Assembly (NCBI GenBank): GCA_933228895.1
Contig: OW121846.1
Location: forward strand, 77,016,064 to 77,080,063
Origin: Platycnemis pennipes
Lineage: Eukaryota > Arthropoda > Insecta > Odonata > Platycnemididae
Direction of reading: 5' to 3'
Length of the DNA: 64,000 nt
Shown here: positions 30,939-43,500 of the stretch, one piece after another
How the letters are laid out: the number at the start of each line of letters is the position of its first letter
Position numbering within the stretch: position 1 is the stretch's first letter
The notes under the pieces: model-generated
Seen by the model: only the letters and a program-made list of their open reading frames with translations
The model's database searches: none
What the model was told of the DNA's origin: nothing
Translations under genes and position numbers: made by a program

Positions 30939-33900
30939 GGGAAGGTGAACAACAGCTGATAAAATATGCACCATGAAATTAGGTAGTATTCATATCATCA
31001 GTGTTCTACCAATAATGGCTTCTTTTTGTACAGTTCTAGCCAGCTCAATCCCTTCCTTCCCATGTAGCAATTCCTCAGGGTTGATTGATTAGAAAAAAAT
31101 TGATTTAAATGGCACGATTTTCAAATATAAAATCTAAGAAATTCCAATCAAAACTGAATGACACCATTTATGAGAGCCTAAAATAAAGAAACTATGCATG
31201 TATTGTTTTGAAACATTGACTTCACTCTCAAGAAATTGAGTATGCAATTATCAATTATGTGTCTTAATGAAAAAATGCAGACACTGATGATGAAAAATCT
31301 TAGTGTGACATTTTAAATTAACACGTGAATTGTTTTCTCTCTGAGCATATCAAACAATGTTTTTAATGTATAGAAAAAAATTAAGTCACAGTATTGGACA
31401 TACATTGTTTTACAGCAATAGTTGGTTAGTTTATGTAATGGGCAGTCAAACTATAATTGTTAAATGACACTACCAACAAGGAAATTTTTAGCTGACAAAA
31501 GTGAGTTTAACCTGTCATTCAGCAAGAAATGCAATGATTATGATCTCCAAGGCATTTTTGAAAAGTTATGATTGAGATCTGGTACCTCATTATAAAATAA
31601 TTCACTTTAGACTCTGGAATGGCAAGTCAACATGTTTGGCATACACAATGGTCAAGTTGACAACAGACAGCCTTACCTAACCCCTCTTCATATTACCTAC
31701 CACCTAATCGGACTTTCTATTCACCACTTGCATGTGCTTTTTGATTCGTGAATGAATTCTGAATCTATATACTCGCCTACAAACCTTTTCCTACCTTCCA
31801 CAAAATTTACATCAACATGTCTTACCTCACTCTATTGAACAATTTCAAATCAAGGAAACTCGCAAATACTGGCCATTATATTTTGTTCCTTTTCGCAGCT
31901 ATTGAATTACTATAATCAAATTGTGTTGAAATCTTACAACAGTCAAACTGATTTTTGACTAGACATTCATTTTCTCTTTTTTCCATACTTGTCGTTGATT
32001 CTAAGTATGCAAATCGCCGCATGAGAAATCCTGTAGTAATGGCATTTCCTTGTTACCTTCTTTTGCAGTGTAGGTCTCAATATAGTTTTTAAAAAATTCT
32101 GCGGCTAAAACCCCTCATTGAATATCCTATGAGCAAGCCCATAAAAATCCTTCTCTTCCACCTTTTCCTTGGTTCATCGTTTGTTCAACTGGGACATAAT
32201 CATCGCCATCTTCCCCATCTTCATTTTGTTGCAATGCCTTGTCTCATTATCTAGTATTCCAGATCCCAGCTTATCCGTATCTATGAGCTTTTCCTCTCCT
32301 ATGCCCCTGCTCCTAGGCCAATTATCAGTATCATTCAGTTCCTCCACCTATTACTTCCATCTATGCTAAATTTCAATGCGCTGAATACATTGTTAAAAAT
32401 ACTGTCAGAAAACATGGATTTTTGTCAAGGATCATGTCAGGCCAAATATATAATTATTGTGGGAGGGAAACTTTTTCCTGCATATACCTCAGCGAAACCA
32501 CAACAGAATCCTTTTTCTCAAGTACCAAATTGAAATATTTATATTGTGAATCCAAAATATAAGCAAAGTAGTAGTGCACAGAAGTCAGCCTGGCAATATC
32601 TTTCATTAAATTTTATTACTGCAAATGGAGTGATGTGCTGCATTAGCAGATTATCTATAAGTTCCTTGCAAATTGTAACTTGTAGCCATTGCGCAGCTTT
32701 TTTGTTACCTCATATTCAAAGTGGTGGCTTCAAAATGGACTTCATGACTGGAAGTTAATTTCTTCACGCTGCATTAGATGCCAATGCTTGATATCTTTTG
32801 TTGAACCATATCATCTTTTTTGGTCTTCTTCTCACAAATTTTTATAAAAGCTGCTCCGTTCTTAACATGATATCAGCCGCAAGTCTTTCAATCCCTTCAC
32901 TGCCCAAAAGAAATTTACTAACACCTTAATCTCCAGTTGACGTTGATTCTCTCTCTATCCATTTCTAATCGCCCATCTAAATGGTACATTAGAGATGTCT
33001 CATTTTTTAGAAAATAATAATGAATCAATGGAAGAAACAGTCCATATGGGTTACCATGACTGTCTACTACTTGTATGTGAAAGATCACACAAAATCGTAA
33101 CAAATTGAATATTCAACTTCAATATGATCAAAGCTACATTTAAAAAAAGGCTCATTTGCAAACTAATTGGCACACTCACTCTTAGATTTTTTTACAATTT
33201 TTCCATGGAGCAGCAGCTCCATGCTAATGGCATGTAATGCCAATTGGAGTCACTCCATCCCGACGTTACTCCATTGATGTCATCAATAACAAATATATTT
33301 AAGAAACTTGCATGTCACAAATAAATTGCTTAGTATGATATGAGGCCAACTGGAGCAGAATTGTAAAAAAGCAGTGGCAAATTGCAATTGGCACAAAAGA
33401 ATCGCCAAATGGGTGCAGGATATCCAGACTGGTAAATTTCCAGATATCATTTCCTGTATAAATTTCACAAAAATCATTTATTGCAACCGCCATCCTAATA
33501 TCTCTAATAGTAATGAGTCCAGGAAAACAAAAAATATCATTGTACATACATACAATGCCACACATGTGCATGCAGTTTTGCACCCGAAATTTTACCGTTG
33601 GGCTGCATAACATCAGATTGCAAAATAAGTACCACTGTACGTGGTAAATATATCAATATTTAGCAAGTTTACAGCCGAATTTATCATCATATAAATTTAA
33701 GTAAATTATTTAGAAAAGTGGACTAAGAATATAAATAAAATAAACTTTGTTTACAGATATTACAGAACTTACCATTCAAATTCACATTGTAAAATGTTAC
33801 ATTCAACACATGATACAAAATGTCCACAAGTGTTAAATTTTCATGATTTGAAAACTATGGAGTTGATTAGGCACAATGGATCACTTTCAGTACTTCTCCT

Positions 33901-34236
33901 TTTCAGGAAATAGCATTAATTGTCATAAAATTTGCATAATTTTCCATAGCTGTCACAGTTACTTTTTAGTCTGTTTGCAGCCTTTGAGACAGCTATCTTT
34001 TCTCCACACTCTTGCTTTTTAATTTTTTACTGCTGATCAAAAAGCAAGAGGAGGTAATTTTATAATTAATAGTAATGATTGTTTCATGGCCCATATCCAT
34101 GTAAAAAGTGAATAAAATTTAACCACAGCACTCATTCACTAGGCAGAACTTCACCACATAAAATGTCATTTAAAAATGTGCTTTACCACAATTTGTAGAA
34201 AAAGGGAGAACATTTATGTGAATGGAAACATTCAAG
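30939..34236. other. Intergenic, TMEM60 to RNF170; no gene recognised
   Basis: AT-rich DNA with only short scattered frames (for example 33283-33613 on either strand) and no family match. The 3' UTR of RNF170 must occupy the right end of this stretch; an ATTAAA-type signal on the minus strand near 34020 is possible. Confidence 0.5.
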
Positions 34237-34509
34237 TCACTCAAAGCCACCTTCACGGCTAGCTAAGATGGAGCGATACACATTGACCATGTACCAAATG
34301 CAAAAGAAAACCACAAGTATATCATCAATGAGTCCAAGAAGGCCATAAACAGCTTCTGGTAGAGCATCAATTGGAGAAAAGACATACACAGCTCCACATA
34401 AAAGTAACAAAATAATCCTCAGACGGAAAAGGAGCATTGGCCGCTCACTGAACAGTTCATTAAACAGGCGTCGAATGAGAACAGGCCAATCATAAACATT
34501 CTGTAGCAG
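34237..34509 (-). CDS. RNF170: RNF170 coding exon 6 with stop codon
   Basis: 273 bp. Acceptor TAACTTACAG before CTGCTACAG; TGA at 34239-34237. Residues 172-261: LLQNVYDWPVLIRRLFNELF, then two membrane helices around SPIDALPEA and GLLGLIDDI. Confidence 0.95.
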   Translation of the reverse strand: MLQNVYDWPVLIRRLFNELFSERPMLLFRLRIILLLLCGAVYVFSPIDALPEAVYGLLGLIDDILVVFFCIWYMVNVYRSILASREGGFE

Positions 34510-37500
34510 CTGTAAGTTAAATAAAATGTATTAATAAGTGAACTTTTACTCTGAGAAAAACTAATGAAAAGTCATGAAACATTATCTACATAGTTTACTG
34601 ACAAGGAAGGCAATTGGTATAAATAGCAAAGTGAGAAAAATTTCTTCTTTTCTTGGGCCTCACTAAACTGAACAGAAATTTTACTACAAGCCTGACAACA
34701 TGGATGATTCAGTCGGCCTAATTAAATACAAATATTCTGGCTAATTAAGATACAAGAAATCAAAATGCTAGGCCCACGTGTAGGTAATTTCTATTACAAT
34801 AATGATATCTAAAATTTACTTTTCCCATGGATACAAAATTTAATTCTCGAGTAAAATTAAGTACAAAAAAAAACAACAAACAATGTTTCAGTCCAACTGA
34901 CTTAGACAATAGGAGATTCTACTATTAACATTTTGAGCACGATATACATAAACTAGCACATGTTTATAAATAAAAAGCTTTCTTATGCAAGCAGGATAAT
35001 ATAATCACAAGAATATGCCATATATACATATTATACTCACAGTTTTTGGAGTACCTGCAGCTATACGATTAAACCTATTAATGAGTATGTTCATTTCAAC
35101 TCTCTGAGAGCCAATCTCTGATTCAGGATCCGCTCTTCTCTCTTCATCAGTGTACGAGTTGAAGAGTAAAGTGAGCTAGAAGTAAACCAAAAGGTTAAAA
35201 TTAATGCCAATCAGTCAAATTCACTTTTATTTGGTGTTGTTAAAGAACTGGCATATCGAACAAAAGAGGAACATCAATTTCCTCAGAGTATAACCTGAAA
35301 CAGGTTTATATTCAAACTAGAGATTGGACATTCAAATGCTCAAATAATGAATGATTCACTAATTGAGGACAAAATAATAGTTTCACTCTCTCAAAAACAT
35401 CACAGCAAATGTGTAACATTTTTTAAATTTGCGGTCATTGGTTGAGTTTTACCTGTTACATAACATTTCGGCAACCAGATTTGGTTGGTACCAATTTGAA
35501 GTGTAACAGCAAAGTGTGCCAGCATTTTTGCATCGTTGAACTACACAATAAATTCTCAGTTTGCAGTGTAAAGATATCGTGCTTACCACTACTGGTTTAA
35601 AAAAGCCATTTGAATAGGCACAAAGTTAACAATATGAAGGTTAGTACCAAGGGCGACCCTGATACCCTCGATGATAGTGATTCTGAAGTTATATCATCTA
35701 CTCAGTCTACGTCCTCACGGACACCTCTGCTGGGAAAAAGTAAAAAATGACCTCTTCCTCCTGGATAGTTATACTTGGTGAGTTTCATGGGTAAATGGAT
35801 GAGAATTCATGGATAGAAATAGGACAGATATTTTGCAATTAAATTTGATAGAAAAATATTCCAATAACCATTTGACATTTGAGTACAATACTTGAGAAAA
35901 TATTACACATTCAAACATGAAATCCATTGAATGAATCAATAACCTTCTAATTCAGCACAGAAAAAATAATCCAAGAAAGATATCACTGTTCCTCAGAAGA
36001 AATTACTTTTTCCTAGAACCAAGGCCCATTAATGTCGAGAATACATATATCAAACCAACACACAGTAATACATACAGATTTACCTTAATTAATTGAGCTC
36101 ACAACAAGGTTAGTTCACTCTCCACTCAAAGTCAGAACAGAAGTATTTTCAGTGTTGAAATATACCGTTAGCTCTTTTGCATTATTAATCATGTATATTA
36201 GTTATTTTTATTCTAGGGTATCTTATGGTGTTATACAGTGGGGTTCTTCCCCAAGGTTAATTGAAATATTTAGAATCAAAGAAGAATAGTGAGAATCATA
36301 GCAAATGCTCCCTACAGACTAGCTAAGCCCTCTTTTTGAAATATAAAATACTACCTGTACCTTGTATATATCTTCTCTGGTTAATTTCCAATACTAAAAC
36401 TAATTTTACTACACTCAATGTAGAGGTACATCAACATAACACTAGGAGGAAAGAAGATATTCATGTTGCGAGATCCCTGGTAAAAGCCCACAGCAATGGA
36501 AGTAAAAACATGGGCATCCTTGTTTGTAATAAAGTTGCCCCTCTATATTAATGAAATAACTACCGTGTAAAGATTTAAAACAGAACAACGCAAATATCTT
36601 CTTAAGCCCATTCTACAATGAAAGTAAGCTGTAGTGCTTAAGACATAAGGATTTCTTTATGACAGTCAATCTACAATGCTAACGTATGCCGTAAAAATAA
36701 CGACATCGATCACAGTCCATTCGGAAACACTCTGGTCGTATATACATGGATAGTGAAAACAAATGAGTGTCGAATTTTTTCTGGCATAGAATAGAGAAAA
36801 CTGTAAACAAATATACTGTTGTGAGAAAGTTTTCAAAAATGAATGCAGAGATTGCCACCACTGCTTCAATGTTGATTATTGTAATGGGGGCAGGTGTAGT
36901 AACAGCTTCACATGCCCATCAATCGAAAAGACGTAAGAATAGGAGAAGGTGCTGGGTCCATTCTACTTTGCAGGCAACATGAGAACAATCCATGGTACCC
37001 ATAACAACCTATTCCATGAATAAATGAATGGAGATGAAGAAAGGTGGTGAAATCTGCATTTGATATTTTATTCCGAGTACTAGTTTAGATCCTTACCTTG
37101 TTACTTGGCTATTTGAACTTAATTATTTATATTTAAGAAGAATACCAGAATGTCTGTCTCTCAGTTTAACATCTTGCAGAACTTAGTTAAGGACATGCTG
37201 AAGAAGATAAGCATTCGATTTCAACTTACCCTTGAATTGCGGTTGCTTGCCACTTTAAAGTGAGTGCCTTGTACTATTGTATAACGATTGTAAAATCATG
37301 GCAAATAGCAACTAAATGCAGACACCTAGCAACACTAACAAAGCTGTCTAGGATATGATCAGAATTGAAACAAATCATGGTTGTTCTGTCTTAAATGACC
37401 AAAAAAACCCAGAGCAAAGATCATTATGGGCTTCAAAGCATTTATAAATCTGCTGTCTAACCAATGGTTTCTATACATGAAATGGCCAGGAAGGTAAACA

Positions 37501-40500
37501 GCAAGGCAATATTTGATTTATATCATTTCTTTCAGTGTAGCCTTTCAACTTATCATAGAATTACAACTGACCATGCCACTGAATTTTGACATTTTCGACG
37601 ATATTGGTGGAAGGTGTCCATCAGTATATGCCATTTAAAACTAAGGCCACTAATCATCCAAATAAACCAAGAAACTGGTTCATAAAATAAAGACCTAGTT
37701 AGAATGGGGGATGAAATGATACAAATATTATTCAATGAGGCATCAGTTAATGATAAGCTCGTCTAAACTCGCCATCTTTCAAATTCACGAACAAAGATTA
37801 TTTCAAAAATGTCCACAATTCTTCTTCAAGTCAAAAAATCTCCACAAAAGCAATAACCAGTGACTGACATTGGCAGTAGTAATGAGGCGCTCTGATTGGC
37901 TGACATTTAGCCTGCCATAAGACTTAAGATGGGACTTGGCCATCTCCCTTACGACAGCTCTTACGGCTTATGCCTTATGTAAAATGGCCTTTTTATTCTG
38001 TCCAGGAGTATTTTGATAAGCTGTAATAGCAGCACTATTTAATTGTATTCCTCTGACTTGTCCCATACATTGTCTCTGCATTAATAAACTATTACATATT
38101 ATTATTATCATCAAGGAAGGATAATTTAATAAGCTGATGGAACAGACTATGAAAATTTTTACGTTGGTGCCTCCTCCATACCAAAAGAAGGAGCTACGGA
38201 TTCCCACACTTGTACCAAAGGTAACCATTCGCACTATACATAATGCTACAACATAGCAAAATTGTTGTAAACAGAAACCTGGTCACTTTATTCACATAGT
38301 AATAGTAAATGACATTTGAGAAACAAGATTCCCAAACTAATTAAATCCAAAATTAATCAAAACTGCAATTAAGAAAAATGAAAAGACATTCAATTACAAA
38401 TATAAAAACAAGGTAAAGTTCTTATATGTGATGATTTTAACACTGAATTGTCCTCAAAATATGATTTATCTGCTACATGTCTCTCTCTCTCTATGCACCT
38501 TTATAGGCTGATGTCACTATTAAATTTTCATACGAGAGACAATGGATCTTCATCCAAGGTTATTGATCTTGTTATATCAAATATCCACTTGAATGATAAT
38601 GCTAACCCATCCAATGTACTCAACCCCAGCATCTCTGACCATATGCTCAACTTGTTCACATTCCAAAGACTAAGGACATGCTATATGAGGCTTATCGTCT
38701 TTGTTTTTCAACCCTATGCTGCGGAATCTGTTTACACAGGAAACTAACATGTATGCTGAGCAGTTCCAAACTGCCCACGAAACATTGCCAATAAGATCAA
38801 GAGTGGAACAGTGGCAGAATGTGATAGTAACTAAAATGAAAGCATTCATTGCAATTTTACCAGAAATGGGTAAAACAAAAATACCAACAATCTTTCCCTA
38901 CTAGGCAAACAATTCTTGCACCATACATTGGTTTGGCAAAATATATAGCTACACCACAAATAATAAATTTATATAATAGTTACATGGGATGGATTGATAC
39001 ATCTGACATGATGGTGTATTAAGCCCGTTTCACATGATACTTGATCCAGCGCAAGACCTAGTGTGCTAGCCGCTACTTGATATTGAGGACGGAATCTAGC
39101 ATGATTAGAACCATCCTGGGGGTTTCACACGATCATCGACCTTGTGCTGGCTATGAAGCGGTTATTCCATCAGGGTTTATAGGAGTTTTCATTTTCCCTA
39201 ACTTTTCCAGGATTTCCAGACCATTATTAGTAATTTTCCCTAACTTTTGAGCGCCTCAAAACTCCAAGATTTCGGTCATTTATAGAGATAAAATTGGTAG
39301 TGAGGAAGCAAAGGAGTCTAAACTTAAGAAAAATTGTAGGTTTATTATCATATTAATCATGTGAACTTACAGTAATAAGAGATCAACAACTTTAAGTCAA
39401 CAAAATAAAAATTATCATTCCTTACATTGATATGCCTTCAGAAAGGGTTTTAATTGCAGAAAAATATATGCAAAGAAGGCTGGCTTTTCCTTCAAACCTG
39501 GTGTCATGTTAAAGTAGCTCTTTGAATCAATCTTCATTTTTTCTTCCTCGCATCCTTCAACAGATTTGGCTAAGTGACTTCAAATTTGACTGAAAATAAC
39601 TTTTTCCTCGCCAGAGGGACAAAGCGAAGCATTCCTGGTGAAATCACTAGCGAATGAAAATGAAAATATGAATGCGCACACCTTTCGCCAATCTATTCAC
39701 CAAATCATATAGGCTATAGCCATAAAGAACCAGAATAGGCCCCCTGGGCTGCCTCCACAGCAAAGCCGGCCTGAGGCCAGCCGTCCCTTCCTTCACCCTC
39801 CTCCTCCACTCCTATGCGCAGTTTTTGATCTCTTGGCATTTTCAGGTGATAAATTTAAACATTCAGTGATTTTTCCATGACCACACGTTAAATTCCCTGA
39901 CTTTTCCAGGATTTCCATGACCGTTTTCATTTTCCCTGACTTTTCCAGGATTTCCAGGTGCCTATAAACCCTGTCCATATGATTCCATACTGATTAAAAA
40001 AAGAGAAGTTTGCACAGTGTCTGTAACATGATTGGTCGATGGCTACTGTGTCCTACTGGGAGCTACTAGAAATCTAGTACCGCATCAAGTATGAAATCCA
40101 GTAGCTCAGTGGGCATGCTTGCTAGCCAGCATACTGGTTCTATTCACACGATACTGGAAAACTAGCATGCCTGCTAGTATACTCGACCTTGTGCTGGATC
40201 AATTACAGTGTGAAACAGGCTATAGATAAAAGGTGTACCATAAAGTTTTGGAAGATGTTTTTAATGTGATTGTTGGTATCATGCTCAATTCTTGTAAAAT
40301 ATATAAAGAAAATAATCCCATAAAACAACAATTAGGCTTCGATATATAGCAAGCATAATAGTCCTTTGAGACAGAAAAGCTTGGGAAGACAGAGTGATAT
40401 CTCTCCTCATACAAGTGGGTCAGACTGGACTGCAGCAACAACCGAGGAGAAAATAAAAAAATTGTGTTGCTTATAGTAGAAAACGCAGCAAAAAGCAAAA

Positions 40501-43500
40501 AAGATCTTGCCCAGTGTGCATACAGTGCAATAAACAGGTGCATAGCATTTTCTTGGTTCATCATAGGTGCTTGCAGAACAGTATACAATAAAGGGAGATG
40601 CCCTGATATTCTTCCACAGTACACTGTAAGATGGGACTATGCAGAGGTTGACAAAGATTAATAGCATTCATTAGTTTTACTTTATATATTTATGATTTTT
40701 TCCATGTGTCTTTAAAGTTGTCTCTAAAATGTAAATATAGTAATTTCAGTAGAAAATGTCTTGAACAGTATATTACAATTTTGTCTAGAAATCAAAATAT
40801 TATTGCTAAAAAATCTCGTTCAAATGTATTACACTGAAATAATTACATTTATTATTCAGATACTGTGAAAAGAATTGTGCCATTATAAACTAGTTCAAAT
40901 TATATAATGTAAAAAACTACATTTGGATACATTAAATAATAGCTTCATAATGTTTTTTCCTAAGGAGATATAATTTATTGAATTACCTTCCGTATTTCTT
41001 GCTAGAACCCCAGTAAAAGGTTAGCACTAAGAGGGTTAAGGATGCCTGTAAACCAAATTACAAGCAGCTGATAATTTTAACTTTTCCTTGTCTGTGCATT
41101 TTTTACTTAGTTTTATATCTCCTTGATAACAAGAACAAATTCACAATCAACACTCAAATAAACAGGCATAGAACCCCTCAAAGTGTGTACATTCATATCT
41201 TTAGCCACTCTACTGAAATGTACAACAAGAGCTGTTTCCATGCAGCCATCAAAATATTTAACGATTGCCAGTCAGTATCAAAAATTTTCCTCCCAGGAGT
41301 TCTTTTCAAAACGAAACTGAAAAAATATCAGTTAGACAAATGCTATTATAGTGTTGAGGACTTTTTATGTGAGTCTTATGTTAATGAAATGGTTGTATTT
41401 ACTATAACTTCATGCAGTATCTACTGTGTTATCACCGTGTTACTTATGTTACTTGTCCTTCATTTTACTATTCAAAATCCTTGGACAAATAAATATTCCC
41501 TTCTATTGTTACATTAGAAGACTATGGTCATATCACTAACTCAATCCTAACCAAAATTTTCTCTTATCTAATAATTTTGAATGTCAAAATTGTTTAATCA
41601 AATGTCTCTGCCAAGGAACATAGGTAGGTACTTGTTGTTTTAGGAATAAGGTTACACAAATGTTAAGTTTCAGTCAATGGCATTACTTTGAATACAGGCT
41701 ACATACAATTATCTACAGTGAACACTTGGGATGAAGCTATTTCATGACAAAGAGACTCTGGAGGAAAATGGACCTTCGAAATATCTAAAACTAGCCTAAA
41801 ATACACAAAGCCATTTTTCACCATTTTCCAGAAAAAATGTCTTATGAAATAATAGAGTATAATATAATGGATAATAAAATGTATAAGTAAATAAAAATTA
41901 CCGGTTGCCTGCAGAGCGGACACAACATTGTCTGCACCACAAATTCCTCATTTTGTAGATATGTTCTCATGCATGGACCTAGAAAAAAATTATTCAAATG
42001 ACCTTAGATTCTTATAATTACATTACAGATATGGCAAAAAGAGCTATAGAGGAATTGGATCACCAATAACTTTTGAGAATGAATCTTCAAATCTTATTAG
42101 ATGTAAGGTTAATGTGTAACATATAGAATTCAATAATATCCTTGAGAATTATTAGCAAGATACGTGCCATTAAAAAAAATACCCCAGGAAATTAAGGAAT
42201 GTATTGATAGGTTTTAACTTCTAGTGCAGTGATTGAGTAAATCCTTTAACACATTTACTGCAGGTAGAATTTTAAATTTCCCACAAAAGTAGCTTTATGT
42301 TTTGCAGGTTTGCCTGTTAGCACCAAACACAATTTGGCATCCTTCGACTTCTGAAATAAGACAAGAGTGACTCTAGTCAAAGCAATGGCGTCATTAGCAA
42401 TTAACATGTTCAGAAGATGTATTTTGTGAGATTTAATACTTTAAAATATTTATCCTGAATGCCTAGCACATTAAAGTTTAGACAGTAATATGTCTTTCGA
42501 TTAATTACTGATAATGAACACGTTAGCATCAGTATTGCAATTAAATTTCAAAATATGCATGACAAAATATAAAACTAAACCATTCATGAACTCAATGTTG
42601 AGATATGCAATTTGAAAATGTTCCTCTAGTTGACATTGGCAAGTACCTATCAATTCCTTTGCATTGATTCTAAAAAGCTTGTTTTTTCAGCTGCTCAAGA
42701 GCATATGTTCGGCAGTTATGTCCAAGAATGGACGTAAACTGAAGTCGCTGCCTTTTTGTTTAATTCTCCTGAGACAGAAAGTAACCTTCAAGTACAAAGT
42801 AAAAGGTTTAATTAACCAATAGGTTGTGGGCCCAGACATTTGAACTAATAAGTGTGATAGAAAAAACAATTGTAAGAAAGAAATAACCATCAATGAGGAA
42901 ATAAGCTGGTGTGGTCAGTGAAGTGTCCCGAGATGGCAGAAAGTACAGAAGATAGGTACAAAATTCCCTCATTCGATGGGAATGATTTTGACAATTTGAA
43001 ATTCCGTATGGAAACAATGATGGACAAATAAGAACTACTATTGTTATTTGAAAGTGAAACAGACTATTACATTGAGATCACAGAAGAATCAACAGCAGAA
43101 AGAACATTGTGGGAAACAGCTAATGTACGGCTGCTTAAATGTGCCAAAAGGGCAAAAGGTTTGATAGTTCAAAAATTAGCCAACAGCCATTTGGAATATG
43201 TAAAGGGTAAGCCTAATGCTTTCACGACATGGAAGGAATTATGCAATACTTTCCAGGGGAAAGGTCTTCCCAATCAATTACAGCTGTTGTCACCATCTGC
43301 CAGACATGACCCAAAACTGGAAACTCTGGAGACGCACTTCCTGCAGTTTGACAAGGTCATCCGCCAACTCAAGTACCAATGTAAGTGAGGCTGATATTAT
43401 TAGCCACTTACATCTTACAATGCCTGTCAAACACAGTGCTGTTGTTATTGCAGTAGAAACTGTCTAAGTAGTTTATACTCTATTGTCTGCTGACAGCCTA

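Larger units (their letters stand above)
35176..41901 (-). other. RNF170 intron 4 (6.7 kb) with transposon debris
   Basis: Holds a Harbinger remnant, a LINE tail, a LINE endonuclease scrap fused to a piggyBac scrap, a foldback MITE with nested insert, a TTAA MITE end and a LINE ORF2 C-terminus. Between 35176 and 36830 nothing is recognised. A 38-residue ORF at 35634-35750 has no support. The stretch 40224-40920 is also unassigned. Confidence 0.8.

Noticed and set aside
35634..35750. 38-residue Ser/Asp-rich ORF opposite RNF170
   Set aside because: A clean ATG-to-stop frame, but short, inside an intron and without recognisable similarity.
42240..42540. Possible TTAA-type MITE (TTTAACACATTTACTGCAGG)
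   Set aside because: Only one end resembles the TTAACACGTTCACTGC type; no convincing partner end.
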